DNA of 64,000 bases from Pseudooceanicola endophyticus (GTDB taxonomy: Bacteria; Pseudomonadota; Alphaproteobacteria; Rhodobacterales; Rhodobacteraceae). Position 1 is the stretch's first letter. Each line of letters begins with the position of its first letter. A model generated the notes under the pieces. That model worked only from the letters and a program-made list of their open reading frames with translations. It was not told the origin of the DNA and made no database searches. A program made the position numbers and the translations under genes. Positions 7,945 to 16,886 of this stretch are shown here, piece by piece. Where the stretch lies: NCBI RefSeq assembly GCF_018760365.1, contig NZ_JAHIAB010000005.1, positions 1 to 64,000 of the forward strand, given 5' to 3'.

Positions 7945-8364
7945 TCATGCCGCGTCGCGGAAATAGTCCGAGATCAGACAGTAGTCCTTCATCGGCCCGC
8001 GGACCTGCCAGCGCGCCTGCCAGGCGGGCCAGGCATCGAAGGCATAGCTGACGGCATAATGGTCGCGCAGGCACTGGTGATCCGCCGCGCTCTGGACGCC
8101 ACGCGGATCGAAGGCGTGGAAGAAGCGCCCGTCGTCGAAGAACACCTGGATGCGCGGGCCCTCCGGGGCCCAGAGGTAGCGGCGGGTGGCGCGCACGGGC
8201 AGGGCGGGGCCCAGCTGCATGAAACCGTCCTCCTGCCACAGCCAGTGGCCCTCGGGGGTGCGTTCCAGCCGGGCGGTGCCGCGGAAACGGCCGCTCTGGC
8301 CGCCGCGGCGGTCCTCGATGCGGCGGTCGATCCGCCAGTCGCCCTCGAAATCGGTGATCTGCAC
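7945..8364 (-). CDS. DUF6314 family protein
   Basis: A 139-residue soluble protein opening DFEGDWRIDRRIEDRRGGQSG, with GTARL, a central WLWQEDG..RATRRYLW and a C-terminal DHYAVSYAFDAWPAWQARWQVRGP...LISDYFR. These are features of the DUF6314 family, a lipocalin/calycin-like beta-barrel of unknown function common in Rhodobacteraceae. It lies upstream of bioY on the same strand with a 70 bp gap and is divergent from purB. The role is unknown; a small-molecule binding barrel would fit. Confidence 0.75.
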   Translation of the reverse strand: MQITDFEGDWRIDRRIEDRRGGQSGRFRGTARLERTPEGHWLWQEDGFMQLGPALPVRATRRYLWAPEGPRIQVFFDDGRFFHAFDPRGVQSAADHQCLRDHYAVSYAFDAWPAWQARWQVRGPMKDYCLISDYFRDAA

Positions 8365-8494
8365 GGCTCTGCCTCCGCTGGTTCCGGCGCCGCCCTTGCC
8401 CAGCCCCCCGTCAGGAAGTAAAGACCGCGCGAGTTCGCGTAAAGCCCCGGGGCCTTACGCATACCGAAAGCTGCGCCGCGCAAGGAGCCCGCCG

Positions 8495-9802
8495 ATGATC
8501 CCTCGCTATGCCCGCCCCGAGATGACCGCCATCTGGGAACCCGCCACCAAGTTCAAGATCTGGTACGAGATCGAGGCCTATGCCTGCGATGCCCAGGCCG
8601 AGCTGGGGGTGATCCCGAAGGAGAACGCCGAGGCGGTCTGGAAGGCGAAGGACGTGGAGTTCGACGTCGCCCGCATCGACGAGATCGAGGCCGTCACCAA
8701 GCATGACGTCATCGCCTTCCTGACCCACCTGGCCGAGCATGTGGGCAGCGAGGAAGCGCGTTTCGTGCACCAGGGCATGACCTCTTCGGACGTGCTGGAC
8801 ACCTGCCTGAACGTGCAGCTGGTGCGCGCCGCCGACATCCTGCTGGCGGATATGGACAAGGTGCTTGCCGCCCTGAAGAAACGCGCCTTCGAGCACAAGA
8901 TGACCGTGCGCGTCGGCCGCTCTCACGGGATCCATGCAGAACCCACCACCATGGGCCTGACCTTCGCCCGCTTCTACGCCGAGATGGACCGCAACAAGGC
9001 CCGTCTGCAGGCCGCGCGCGCGGAGATCGCCACCGGTGCGATCTCGGGTGCCGTCGGCACCTTCGCCAATATCGATCCGGCGGTCGAGGAACATGTCTGC
9101 GAGAAGCTGGGCCTGATCCCCGAGCCGATCAGCACCCAGGTGATCCCGCGCGACCGGCACGCGATGTTCTTCGCCACCCTTGGCGTCATCGCCTCCTCGA
9201 TCGAGAACGTCGCGATCGAGATCCGCCACATGCAGCGCACCGAAGTGCTGGAAGGCGCGGAGTTCTTCTCGATGGGCCAGAAGGGCTCGTCGGCGATGCC
9301 GCACAAGAAGAACCCCGTTCTGACCGAGAACCTGACCGGCCTTGCACGCCTGGTGCGCATGACGGTGATCCCGGCGATGGAGAACGTCGCCCTCTGGCAC
9401 GAGCGCGACATCTCGCACTCTTCCGTCGAGCGCGGCATCGCGCCGGATGCGACGATCACGCTGGACTTCGCGCTGAACCGCCTGGCGGGTGTCGTCGACA
9501 AGATGATCATCTACCCTGAGAACATGCTGGCGAACATGAACAAGTTCCCGGGTCTGGTGATGTCGCAGCGGGTGCTGCTGGCGCTGACCCAGGCCGGCGT
9601 GTCGCGCGAGGATGCCTATTCCATGGTCCAGCGCAACGCCCTGAAGGTCTGGGAAGAGCGCCTCGACTTCCGAGAGCTGCTGCTGGCGGATGCAGAGGTG
9701 GTGAAGGCGCTTGGCGTCGAGGGCATCAACGCCAAGTTCGACATGGGCTACCACACCAAGCACGTCGACACGATCTTCAAACGCGTCTTCGGCGAGTCCT
9801 GA
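8495..9802 (+). CDS. purB: Adenylosuccinate lyase
   Basis: Cleaves SAICAR and adenylosuccinate in purine synthesis. 435 residues from the ATG at 8495 (CAAGGAG upstream); an open frame to the left is non-coding extension. Seen: MIPRYARPEMTAIW at the start, TSSDVLDTC, GRSHGIHAEPT (catalytic His), and the superfamily signature GSSAMPHKKNP at about residues 265-275. It belongs to the short bacterial/thermophile-type PurB. No other pur gene is adjacent. Confidence 0.97.
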   Translation: MIPRYARPEMTAIWEPATKFKIWYEIEAYACDAQAELGVIPKENAEAVWKAKDVEFDVARIDEIEAVTKHDVIAFLTHLAEHVGSEEARFVHQGMTSSDVLDTCLNVQLVRAADILLADMDKVLAALKKRAFEHKMTVRVGRSHGIHAEPTTMGLTFARFYAEMDRNKARLQAARAEIATGAISGAVGTFANIDPAVEEHVCEKLGLIPEPISTQVIPRDRHAMFFATLGVIASSIENVAIEIRHMQRTEVLEGAEFFSMGQKGSSAMPHKKNPVLTENLTGLARLVRMTVIPAMENVALWHERDISHSSVERGIAPDATITLDFALNRLAGVVDKMIIYPENMLANMNKFPGLVMSQRVLLALTQAGVSREDAYSMVQRNALKVWEERLDFRELLLADAEVVKALGVEGINAKFDMGYHTKHVDTIFKRVFGES

Positions 9803-9806
9803 TCTT

Positions 9807-9838
9807 CATCTTTCCGCCAAATACGGCCGCCGGAGGCC
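9807..9838 (-). repeat. Dispersed intergenic repeat, family B variant (inverted copy)
   Basis: On the minus strand this reads GCCTCCGGCGGCCGTATTT then GGCGGAAAGATGAAG. It shares the GCCTCCGGCGG start and the TATTT...GATGAA end with copies at 9894, 16822 and 57065, and is placed as an inverted partner of the copy at 9894, so the pair could fold together. Confidence 0.6.
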
Positions 9839-9893
9839 CGGTGCTTCGCCAGAAGCGCCGGTTGCGACGGTCGGGGCCGGCCCTGCGGGCCGG

Positions 9894-9932
9894 GCCTCCG
9901 GCGGGGATATTTCCGGCCAGATGAAAGAGCCG
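9894..9932 (+). repeat. Dispersed intergenic repeat, family B
   Basis: GCCTCCGGCGGGGATATTT followed by CCGGCCAGATGAAAGAGCCG. Nearly identical to 57065-57104 (same strand) and 16822-16852 (opposite strand). It lies in the purB-fliG gap about 80 bp before the fliG start. Confidence 0.7.
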
Positions 9933-10011
9933 CGTCCCGCATCGGGGCGCGGTTCAGTCTTTCTTCATCGGGGGATGGTTTTCTGCCTCTCGGATTTTCG
10001 ACGAGGGGAAG

Positions 10012-11076
10012 ATGGGACAACTCGCACCTCTGGCACAGCTTGCGCCGCCGCCTTTGCCCGTGCGCGGGCAGTTGACGCGCAAGCACAAGGCCGCGGTGAT
10101 CGTGCGATTGCTGCTGAACCACGGGCTTGACGTGCCGCTGAAGGAACTGCCCGACGAGATGCAGGCCGAGCTGACGATGCTGCTGGGCCACATGCGCCAT
10201 ATCGACCGCGGGACCCTGTCCAACGTGGTGGAGGAATTCATCGAGGAGCTGGAGGCGCTTGGCCTGACCTTCCCCAAGGGGATCGCCGGGGCGCTGGCCG
10301 CCCTGGACGGCAAGATCAGCCCGCATACGGCGGCGCGGCTTCGCAAGGAGGCGGGCGTGCGCCAGACGGGTGATCCCTGGGAAAGGGTGAAGGCGCTGGA
10401 TCTGAAGAAGTTGCTGCCGATTGCCGAGAACGAGAGTGTCGAGATCGCGGCGGTCATGCTCTCGAAGCTCGATACCTCGAAGGCGGCGAAGCTGCTGGCG
10501 ATGCTGCCGGGGGCGCGGGCGCGGCGGATCACCTATGCGGTGTCGCTGACCAGCGCGATCACGCCCGAGGCGCTGGACCGGATCGGCCTGTCGCTGGCGG
10601 CCCAGCTTGACGCGCAGCCGATCTCGGTTTTCGACAAGGACCCGGTGGAGCGGGTGGGGGCGATTCTGAACTATTCCACCGCTGCCACCCGGGACGATGT
10701 CCTGGAAGGTCTGGACGAGACGGATTCGGACTTTGCCGAGAAGGTTCGCAAGGCGATCTTCACCTATGTGAACATTCCCCAGCGGATCGCGCCCCGCGAC
10801 ATTCCCAAGATCGTCCGCCAGCTGGATCCTGCGGTGCTGGTCACGGCGCTGGCGGCCTCGGTCGACCCCGAGCAGCAGAAGACCGCGGAATACATTCTGG
10901 GCAACATGTCCGCCCGCCTGGCCGACAGCCTCAAGGAGGAGGTGACCGACAAGGGCAAGGTGAAGCTCAAGGATGGGGAGGAGGCGATGAACACCGTCAT
11001 CAACGAGATCCGCGCCCTGGAGGCCGCCGGAGAGCTGCTGCTGCTGGCCGGAGACGAGGAGGAAGAGGAGGGCTGA
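10012..11076 (+). CDS. fliG: FliG-like flagellar motor switch protein, isolated gene
   Basis: 354 residues with FliG layout. Residues 20-90 resemble the N-domain (KHKAAVIVRLLLNHGL...LSNVVEEFIEEL), 130-205 the middle domain and 205-345 the C-domain (DPVERVGAILNYSTAATRDDVLEGLDE, RIAPRDIPKIVRQLDP, GKVKLKDGEEAMNTVINEIRAL). In typical FliG the middle domain carries EHPQ; the equivalent place here reads ENES (residues 139-142). The C-terminus is an acidic tail. No other flagellar gene is in the window. It may be the organism's only FliG placed away from the flagellar cluster, or a divergent paralogue. GAGGGGA precedes the ATG. Confidence 0.82.
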   Translation: MGQLAPLAQLAPPPLPVRGQLTRKHKAAVIVRLLLNHGLDVPLKELPDEMQAELTMLLGHMRHIDRGTLSNVVEEFIEELEALGLTFPKGIAGALAALDGKISPHTAARLRKEAGVRQTGDPWERVKALDLKKLLPIAENESVEIAAVMLSKLDTSKAAKLLAMLPGARARRITYAVSLTSAITPEALDRIGLSLAAQLDAQPISVFDKDPVERVGAILNYSTAATRDDVLEGLDETDSDFAEKVRKAIFTYVNIPQRIAPRDIPKIVRQLDPAVLVTALAASVDPEQQKTAEYILGNMSARLADSLKEEVTDKGKVKLKDGEEAMNTVINEIRALEAAGELLLLAGDEEEEEG

Positions 11077-11150
11077 GGGCCCGGTTTAACGGATTCTAGA
11101 GGACGGGCGGCTTTCCTGTGGGCCGGCGGAAGCGGAGAAAGGGCGATTCC

Positions 11151-12023
11151 ATGACAGTCTTGCGGGCGGCGCTGCTGACGCTGATGGTGCTGGTGGTGCC
11201 CCTGGCCAGGCCGGTGCCGCTTCGGGCCGCTGTCCAGACCGACGAGATCGCCAAGCACAAGATCAACATCGCCGGGCGGGAGCGGATGCTGGTGCAGCGC
11301 ATGGCGATGCTGACCTGTCTGGCGGGCACCGGGGTGCAGAGCCAGAGCGCGCTGGCCCGGGCTGCCGCCGCAAGCGCCCAGTTCGACACCGTGCTGACGG
11401 CGCTGCGCCATGGCGATCCGGCCCAGAACCTGCCGCCGGAAACCAACCCGCAGATCCAGGAGCAGCTGCTGGAGGTGCAGAGCCTCTGGGACGGTTATCG
11501 TGCGGCGGTCGAACGCTATATCGCCGAGGGGCACGACAACGACCTGCGCGCCATCCACGGTCGGGCAGATCCGCTGATGGAGGCGATGAACACCGCCGTG
11601 CAGCAGATGGATCATGCCTACAGCGGTGGGCTGGTTGCCGCCGAGATCGCCAACACGATCAACGTCGCGGGCGGCCAGCGAATGCTGCTGATGAAGCTGG
11701 TCAAGGAAATCTGCATGGCCGGGCGGGGCTATGACGTGAACGGCGACCGGGCGCGGCTGGCGCGCACCATGGACACATTCGCGACCCGCCTCGACGCGCT
11801 GCAGCAGGGCAATGCCAAGACCGGGGTCATCGCGCCGCCCTCCTTCGAGATCGAGATGCAGCTGGAGCTGGTCCGGATCATCTGGGACTGGATGGGGATC
11901 CCGCTTGGCGCGGCGCTTGGCGGGCTGCTGTCGGATCAGGAAAAGCTTTCGGAACTGCTATACCATGTCGAGGTCGCCCTGCAGGAGATGAACGCCGCCG
12001 TGGTGATGTACGAAGCCTATTGA
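11151..12023 (+). CDS. Periplasmic protein with two PilJ-type (type IV pili MCP N-terminal) domains
   Basis: 290 residues from the ATG at 11151, beginning with a signal peptide (MTVLRAALLTLMVLVVPLA...PLRA). Two copies of the PF13675 motif are visible, INIAGRERMLVQRMAMLTCLA and about 140 residues later INVAGGQRMLLMKLVKEICMA, each followed by a helical segment. These modules are ligand-sensing parts of PilJ/NarX-like receptors; here there is no transmembrane signalling domain, so this is a free periplasmic or exported protein. It follows the fliG-like gene by 74 bp on the same strand. Function unknown; sensing or binding is inferred. Confidence 0.75.
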   Translation: MTVLRAALLTLMVLVVPLARPVPLRAAVQTDEIAKHKINIAGRERMLVQRMAMLTCLAGTGVQSQSALARAAAASAQFDTVLTALRHGDPAQNLPPETNPQIQEQLLEVQSLWDGYRAAVERYIAEGHDNDLRAIHGRADPLMEAMNTAVQQMDHAYSGGLVAAEIANTINVAGGQRMLLMKLVKEICMAGRGYDVNGDRARLARTMDTFATRLDALQQGNAKTGVIAPPSFEIEMQLELVRIIWDWMGIPLGAALGGLLSDQEKLSELLYHVEVALQEMNAAVVMYEAY

Positions 12024-12215
12024 GGCGGGCCGGGGACTGCGTGGCCGGAGCGCGGTCCGGGCGGCGCGGCACTGCGCCTTTTCGCGGGAAATCGCCTTGT
12101 CAGGCGGGGCGCGCCGCGCGTTTCACCTTGCAACAGCGCAGGCCTGCTCATAGAAGGACGCTTGATTTCGAAGGCCGCAACTGAGGCGGCCCCCGGTATG
12201 GAAGGACAAGCGACA
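12024..12215. other. Intergenic region before tig
   Basis: 192 bp with no gene. It must hold the tig promoter. A GGAAGGA ribosome binding site lies at 12199-12205. No operator or structured RNA is evident. Confidence 0.4.
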
Positions 12216-13547
12216 ATGCAGGTCACCGAGACCCTGAAAGAGGGCCTGAAACGCGGCTACACGATCACCGTCACCGCTGCCGAACTGGACGGCAAGGTGA
12301 GCGAGAAGCTGGCAGAGGCTCAGCCCGAGATCGAACTGAAGGGCTTCCGCAAGGGCAAGGTGCCGATGGCGCTCCTGAAGAAGCAGTTCGGCCAGCGCAT
12401 GCTGGGCGAGGCGATGCAGGAAAGCATCGACGGCGCCATGAACGAGCATTTCGAAGCCACCGGCGAGCGCCCCGCGCTGCAGCCGAAGGTCGACATGGTC
12501 GACGGCGAGGACTGGAAAGAGGGCGACGATGTCGTCGTCAACCTGTCCTACGAAGCGCTGCCCGAGATCCCCGAGGTCGACTTCTCGGCCATCTCGCTGG
12601 AAAAGCTGGTTGCCAAGGCCGATGACGCCGCCGTCGACGAAGCCCTGAAGAACCTGGCCGAAACCGCCCAGGACTTCGAGGACAAGGATGGCGAAGCCGA
12701 GGAAGGCGACCAGGTCGTCTTCGATTTCGTCGGCAAGGTCGACGGTGAAGCCTTCGAAGGCGGTTCCGCCGAAGATTACCCGCTGGTGCTGGGCTCCAAC
12801 GCCTTCATCCCGGGCTTCGAGGATGGCCTGAAAGGCGTCAAGGCTGGCGACAGCAAGGACGTCGAAGTGACCTTCCCCGAGGAATACGGCGCAGAGCATC
12901 TGGCCGGCAAGGCTGCCGTCTTCGAATGCACCGTCAAGGCCGTGAAGGCGCCGAAGGCTGCCGAGATCGACGACGAGCTGGCGAAGAAGTTCGGTGCCGA
13001 AGACCTGGCCGCCCTGAAGGGCCAGATCTCCGAGCGTCTGGAAGCGGAATATGCCGGTGCCGCCCGCGCCGTCATGAAGCGCGCCCTGCTGGACAAGCTG
13101 GACGAGACCGTGACCTTCGAACTGCCGCCGAGCCTGGTGGAAGCCGAAGCCAACCAGATCGCGCATCAGCTGTGGCACGAAGAGAACCCCGAGGTTCACG
13201 ACCACAACCACGGCGCCGTGGAAACCACCGAAGAGCACACCAAGCTGGCCGTGCGTCGCGTGAAGCTGGGCCTGCTGCTGGCCGAGCTGGGCCAGAAGGC
13301 AGAGGTCGAAGTGACCGACGCCGAGATGACCCAGGCCATCCTGAACCAGGCACGCCAGTACCCGGGCCAGGAGCGTCAGTTCTTCGAGTTCGTGCAGCAG
13401 AACGCCCAGATGCAGCAGCAACTGCGCGCGCCGATCTTCGAGGACAAGGTTGTCGATTTCGTCTTCGACAAGGCGGCGGTCTCCGAAAAGGAAACCACCA
13501 AGGACGAGCTGCAGAAGGCCGTCGAAGCGCTGGAAGACGAAGCGTAA
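12216..13547 (+). CDS. tig: Trigger factor (ribosome-associated chaperone, peptidyl-prolyl isomerase)
   Basis: Binds L23 at the ribosomal exit tunnel and holds nascent chains. 443 residues. It starts [18 protein letters not shown], with the ribosome-binding signature GFRKGKVP at about residue 45, an FKBP-type isomerase domain in the middle ([21 protein letters not shown] through [13 protein letters not shown]) and a helical SurA-like C-terminal domain. The ATG at 12216 is chosen over upstream in-frame starts because GGAAGGA lies ten bases before it. A terminator follows. Confidence 0.97.
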   Translation: MQVTETLKEGLKRGYTITVTAAELDGKVSEKLAEAQPEIELKGFRKGKVPMALLKKQFGQRMLGEAMQESIDGAMNEHFEATGERPALQPKVDMVDGEDWKEGDDVVVNLSYEALPEIPEVDFSAISLEKLVAKADDAAVDEALKNLAETAQDFEDKDGEAEEGDQVVFDFVGKVDGEAFEGGSAEDYPLVLGSNAFIPGFEDGLKGVKAGDSKDVEVTFPEEYGAEHLAGKAAVFECTVKAVKAPKAAEIDDELAKKFGAEDLAALKGQISERLEAEYAGAARAVMKRALLDKLDETVTFELPPSLVEAEANQIAHQLWHEENPEVHDHNHGAVETTEEHTKLAVRRVKLGLLLAELGQKAEVEVTDAEMTQAILNQARQYPGQERQFFEFVQQNAQMQQQLRAPIFEDKVVDFVFDKAAVSEKETTKDELQKAVEALEDEA

Positions 13548-13582
13548 TCTCGCTCTGCCCGACGGGCGGATCACGAGACAGG

Positions 13583-13611
13583 AAAGGGCACCCCGCCGGG
13601 GTGCCCTTTTG
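13583..13611 (+). terminator. Rho-independent terminator after tig
   Basis: AAAGGGCACCCC-GC-CGGGGTGCCCTTTT, 36 bp past the tig stop; a near-perfect stem ending in a T run. Confidence 0.88.
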
Positions 13612-13704
13612 CATTCCGGAGTGCCTTGCCTTGCGGGGGAATCTGCCTCAGGTTGCGCGTGGGGCCGCGACCCGGCAGGCGGCCCGGACCCGGGAAGGGG
13701 GGCG

Positions 13705-14493
13705 ATGCAGATCCTGTTCCAGACCCGCTATTCCTTCTGGGGGCAATCCGGCTGGCGGTCCGCCGCCAGCAGGGATCCGGCGCTGCTGTTCGATCCCGCG
13801 CGGCTGGCGAAGAGGTTGCGGCTGTTCGGCGCGATCACCCTGCCGTCACTGCGCGACCAGCTGGATGCGGAGTTTCACCTGCTGGTCCTGACCTCCGCCC
13901 ATATGCCCGGCCCCGCGCTGGCGGCGCTGCAGCGGCTCTGCGGCGACATGCTGGGCGCGCGGGCCCATGTGCTGGCCGAGCCGCGGGGATCGGCGTCTCC
14001 GCCGTTTCTGGCCTGCCTGCGCCGGCTCTGTCCGCCCGGCAGCTGGGCGGTGCAATGCGTGCTGGACGATGATGATGCCGTGGCCTGCGATTTCACGGTA
14101 CGGTTGCGGCAGGAGGCCACGGCGGCGCGCAGTTGCCTGGCCCCGGGCCAGGAGGCGGTGTTCCTGTCCTTCCCGCGCGGCTACAGCCTGCTGTGGGACG
14201 ACAGGGCGCCGCCCCGGCTGTTTCGCCGTCACGTGCCCTTCACCAATCTCGGCCTGTCGCTGCTGGCCCCGGCCACGACCGCCCTCACGCCGTTTTCCGT
14301 GGCGCACAAGAAGGTTGGCCGCCGCTTTCCCAGTCGGGTGATCGACGACCTCTCGCCTTATTACCTGCGCACGCTCCATGCCCATAACGACAGCCGGGGG
14401 CTTTACGATGCCGGCAACGAAGTGCCGGCTGAGCGGCTGCCACAGCTCGAGGCGCGGTTCCCGCTGCTGAGGGGGCTTGCCGGTCAGGCATGA
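13705..14493 (+). CDS. Putative rhamnosyl/glycosyl transferase (PF11316-like)
   Basis: 262 residues. It opens MQILFQTRYSFWGQSGWR and contains FDPARLAKRLRLFGAITLPSL, DAEFHLLVLTS, a DDDDAVACDFT acid patch typical of the GT-A metal/nucleotide-sugar site (residues ~115-125), and a late AHKKVGRRFPSRVIDDLSPYYLRTLHAHNDS. This layout matches the family annotated as putative rhamnosyl transferase in Rhodobacteraceae. The acceptor is unknown. A purine run (GAAGGGGGGC) precedes the ATG. It is a single gene converging on the ribosomal protein operon and sharing its terminator. Confidence 0.72.
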   Translation: MQILFQTRYSFWGQSGWRSAASRDPALLFDPARLAKRLRLFGAITLPSLRDQLDAEFHLLVLTSAHMPGPALAALQRLCGDMLGARAHVLAEPRGSASPPFLACLRRLCPPGSWAVQCVLDDDDAVACDFTVRLRQEATAARSCLAPGQEAVFLSFPRGYSLLWDDRAPPRLFRRHVPFTNLGLSLLAPATTALTPFSVAHKKVGRRFPSRVIDDLSPYYLRTLHAHNDSRGLYDAGNEVPAERLPQLEARFPLLRGLAGQA

Positions 14494-14520
14494 AAAAACC
14501 GCGCCCGAAGGCGCGGTTTC
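14493..14520. terminator. Bidirectional terminator between glycosyltransferase and rplI
   Basis: AAACCGCGCC-CGAA-GGCGCGGTTT, a perfect 10-bp stem flanked by an A run on the left, so that on the minus strand it ends in TTTTTT. It ends the rpsF operon and probably also the convergent gene. Confidence 0.9.
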
Positions 14521-14545
14521 GAAGGCGTTGCAAAGGGAGAGAGAA

Positions 14546-15142
14546 TTACTTCTCTTCTGCCTCGCCTGCGTCTTCGTCGTCGGATGCGGCAGAGCCGATA
14601 TCCTCGAAGAGTTCCGCGATCTCGAACTCGGCAGCGGCTTCCTCTTCGGCAGCCAGCTCCTGGATCGACTTGCCCTGTGCCTGGACTTCGGCTTCCTCGA
14701 CGGAGCGCGCGACGTTCAGGATCACGGTGACCTCGACCTCGGGGTGCAGGGTCACCTTGGCTTCGTGCAGGCCCAGTTCCTTGATCGGATCGGGGATGAT
14801 CACCTGCTTGCGCTCGACGGTGAAGCCGTTTTCGGTGGCCACGATGGACACGTCACGCGGGCTGACGGAACCGTAGAGGTTGCCGCCGTCGGAGGCTGCG
14901 CGAATCACCACGAACTTCTGGCCGTCCAGCTTTTCGCCCAGGGCCTCGGCTTCCTTGCGGGTCTCGAGGTTGTTGGCTTCCAGCTGCGCCTTCTGGGTTT
15001 CGAATTGCGCGATGTTTTCCTTGGAGGCGGTCAGGGCCTTGCCCTGTGCCAGCAGGTAGTTGCGGGCGTAGCCGGGCTTGACGGAGACGACGTCGCCCAT
15101 CTGGCCGAGCTTGGCCACGCGTTCGAGAAGGATCACTTGCAT
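14546..15142 (-). CDS. rplI: 50S ribosomal protein L9
   Basis: Starts [36 protein letters not shown], the L9 signature that binds 23S rRNA, then the long connecting helix and a C-terminal domain with [12 protein letters not shown]. It has 198 residues against about 150 in most bacteria; the surplus is an acidic, Glu-rich tail (from about residue 155), common in Rhodobacterales. Third gene of rpsF-rpsR-rplI, 11 bp after rpsR. Confidence 0.98.
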   Translation of the reverse strand: MQVILLERVAKLGQMGDVVSVKPGYARNYLLAQGKALTASKENIAQFETQKAQLEANNLETRKEAEALGEKLDGQKFVVIRAASDGGNLYGSVSPRDVSIVATENGFTVERKQVIIPDPIKELGLHEAKVTLHPEVEVTVILNVARSVEEAEVQAQGKSIQELAAEEEAAAEFEIAELFEDIGSAASDDEDAGEAEEK

Positions 15143-15153
15143 TGGTCAGCTCC

Positions 15154-15381
15154 TCACTTCACGGCGTAGGGGAGCAGGGCGAGGAAGCGGGCGCGCTTGA
15201 TGGCGCGGGCCAGTTCACGCTGCTTCTTTGCCGAGACGGCGGTGATGCGGGACGGAACGATCTTGCCGCGCTCGGAGATGTAGCGCTGCAGCAGACGGGT
15301 GTCCTTGTAGTCGATCTTCGGCGCGTTGTCGCCCGAGAAGGGGCAAACTTTACGACGACGGAAAAACGGTTTTGCGGCCAT
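15154..15381 (-). CDS. rpsR: 30S ribosomal protein S18
   Basis: 75 residues. It contains [55 protein letters not shown] in sequence (the S18 signature), and ends ALLPYAVK. The zinc-type CxxC form is absent, as usual in this group. It lies between rpsF and rplI with short gaps. Confidence 0.98.
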   Translation of the reverse strand: MAAKPFFRRRKVCPFSGDNAPKIDYKDTRLLQRYISERGKIVPSRITAVSAKKQRELARAIKRARFLALLPYAVK

Positions 15382-15410
15382 GATTTATGTCCTTTCCTGA
15401 AACCGGGAGA

Positions 15411-15764
15411 TCAGCGACGCGAACGGCGCTCTTCGCGCTCGTCCTTTTTCTGCATCTGGACCGAGGGGCCTTCCTCGTGCGTGTCGACCTTGATGGTCAG
15501 GACGCGCATCACGTCGTCGTGCAGACGCATCAGGCGTTCCATTTCCTGGACGGCGGAGGCGGGAGCGTCCGACTTCAGGAAGGCGTAGTGGCCCTTGCGG
15601 TTCTTGTTGATCTTGTAGGCCATCGTCTTGACGCCCCAGTACTCGGATTCAACCAGCTTGCCGCCGTTGTCCGAGAGGACGGTGCCAAAATGTTCGATGA
15701 GACCTTCGGCTTGCGCGTTGGAAAGGTCCTGGCGCGAGATGAAGACATGCTCGTAGAGAGGCAT
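15411..15764 (-). CDS. rpsF: 30S ribosomal protein S6
   Basis: 117 residues from the ATG at 15764 (AGGAGT upstream), opening MPLYEHVFISRQDLS. Core motifs VESEYWGVKTMAYKINKNRKGHY and RLMRLHDDVMRVLTIKV fit S6, with a charged tail ending EREERRSRR. It is the first gene of the operon; its promoter lies in the 300 bp divergent gap with yceI. Confidence 0.98.
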   Translation of the reverse strand: MPLYEHVFISRQDLSNAQAEGLIEHFGTVLSDNGGKLVESEYWGVKTMAYKINKNRKGHYAFLKSDAPASAVQEMERLMRLHDDVMRVLTIKVDTHEEGPSVQMQKKDEREERRSRR

Positions 15765-16064
15765 GTGCACTCCTGTTTGTATCGAGGCGCATTTCATAGG
15801 TGGGTCTGACCTTCCGCGACCCGACCACGAGAGGCTGCGCGGTTGATTGCGACCTGCGGAAGGAAGCCTGCCCTTAGACCATAATGCCCCGTTGCACAAG
15901 CACCCCGAGGGCGGAAAAGACCTGCCGGCACAACCGTTGTTCGGATTTCCACATATTCTGTGGAGCCATGGCGACTTGAGGACACGGGCCCGTGAGGTGA
16001 AGTTACCGCCATGCGCTCAACCGCGTAAATGCCTCCCGCATCTTCCTGAGAGGAAAGGAAAAAC
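15765..16064. other. Divergent intergenic region rpsF / yceI
   Basis: 300 bp with no gene. It must carry the rpsF-operon promoter to the left and the yceI promoter to the right. An AGAGGAAAGGAA ribosome binding site sits before yceI. I see no clear autoregulatory RNA mimic of the S6:S18 binding site, though I could not test for one. Confidence 0.4.
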
Positions 16065-16643
16065 ATGAAATCCCTCGTGATGGCCGCCGCCCTCGCCCTG
16101 GTCGCCCCCGCCGCCTTTGCCGCCCCCGAGGCCTACACGCTGGATCCGGGCCACTCCCAGATCGTGTTCAGCTACAACCACCTCGGCTTCTCCACCGGCC
16201 ACGGCATGTTCTCGGGTTTCGACGGCACGATCCAGTTTGACCAGGAAGATCCGGCGAACAGCTCGGTCGAGGTCAGCTTCCCGGTGCGTTCGATGATCAC
16301 CGGCTTCGAACCCCGCTTCGAGCATTTCATGTCCGATGACTTCTTCGCGGCGCCCGATGGCTCCGAGAAGATGGTGACCTTCAAGTCGACCTCCATCGAG
16401 GTGACCGGCGAGGACACTGCGCTGATCACCGGCGACCTGACGCTGAACGACGTGACCAAGCCGGTGGTGCTGGACGCCAAGCTGAATCAGGCCGGCGAGC
16501 ATCCGATGGAAGGCAAGCCCTGGGCGGGCTTCAACGCGACCACCACGCTGATCCGTTCGGACTACAACCTTGGCATGTACGCGCCCTATGTCAGCGACGA
16601 GGTCAAGCTGGAGATCTCGATCGAGGCCCAGAAGGCCGAGTGA
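16065..16643 (+). CDS. Periplasmic YceI-family protein
   Basis: 192 residues with a clean signal peptide (cleavage after ...APAAFA). The mature part opens EAYTLDPGHSQIVFSYNHLGFSTGHGMFSGFDG, the YceI lipocalin-like hallmark, and ends with YAPYVSDEVKLEISIEA. YceI proteins bind polyisoprenoids or quinone-like lipids and are stress-induced in other bacteria. A second YceI domain is fused to a cytochrome b561 in the convergent gene 240 bp away, which suggests a shared lipid or quinone ligand. Confidence 0.93.
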   Translation: MKSLVMAAALALVAPAAFAAPEAYTLDPGHSQIVFSYNHLGFSTGHGMFSGFDGTIQFDQEDPANSSVEVSFPVRSMITGFEPRFEHFMSDDFFAAPDGSEKMVTFKSTSIEVTGEDTALITGDLTLNDVTKPVVLDAKLNQAGEHPMEGKPWAGFNATTTLIRSDYNLGMYAPYVSDEVKLEISIEAQKAE

Positions 16644-16668
16644 TCTTCGGATCCTGGTGGTAAATCGG

Positions 16669-16695
16669 AGGGGCGGTCCCGGGGCCGCCCCTTTT
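16669..16695 (+). terminator. Rho-independent terminator after yceI
   Basis: AGGGGCGG-TCCCGGGG-CCGCCCCT followed by TTT, 25 bp past the stop. Confidence 0.85.
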
Positions 16696-16721
16696 GCATG
16701 GCCTCTGGAGGGAAGAGAAGG

Positions 16722-16784
16722 GGGGGGCGCTGCCCCCGTCTCCCGTACCGGGAGACTCCCCCGAGGTATTTGAAACAAGAAAAT
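16722..16784 (+). repeat. Modular intergenic repeat, family A (copy 1)
   Basis: Hairpin GGGGG-CGCT-GCCCC, a second hairpin GTCTCCCG-TAC-CGGGAGAC (16738-16756), then the tail CCCCCGAGGTATTTG followed by AAACAAGAAAATG. The same tail and a similar first hairpin recur at 19356-19404 and 51854-51924. Confidence 0.65.
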
Positions 16785-16787
16785 GCG

Positions 16788-16821
16788 CAGGAGCGCCGTC
16801 CGGGGTCGGGCGGCGCTCCTG
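16788..16821. terminator. Strong hairpin between convergent yceI and cytochrome b561-yceI
   Basis: CAGGAGCGCCG and CGGCGCTCCTG form a perfect 11-bp stem around a 12-base loop. There is no T run on either side, so termination is a guess; it sits between two repeats in a convergent gap. Confidence 0.45.
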
Positions 16822-16852
16822 TCATCTGGCCAGAAATATCCCCGCCGGAGGC
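16822..16852 (-). repeat. Dispersed intergenic repeat, family B (inverted copy)
   Basis: Reverse complement reads GCCTCCGGCGGGGATATTT then CTGGCCAGATGA, matching the copies at 9894 and 57065. Confidence 0.7.
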
Positions 16853-16886
16853 ATCGCGACGGTGCCACCGGAGCTTGCTTCGGGGA

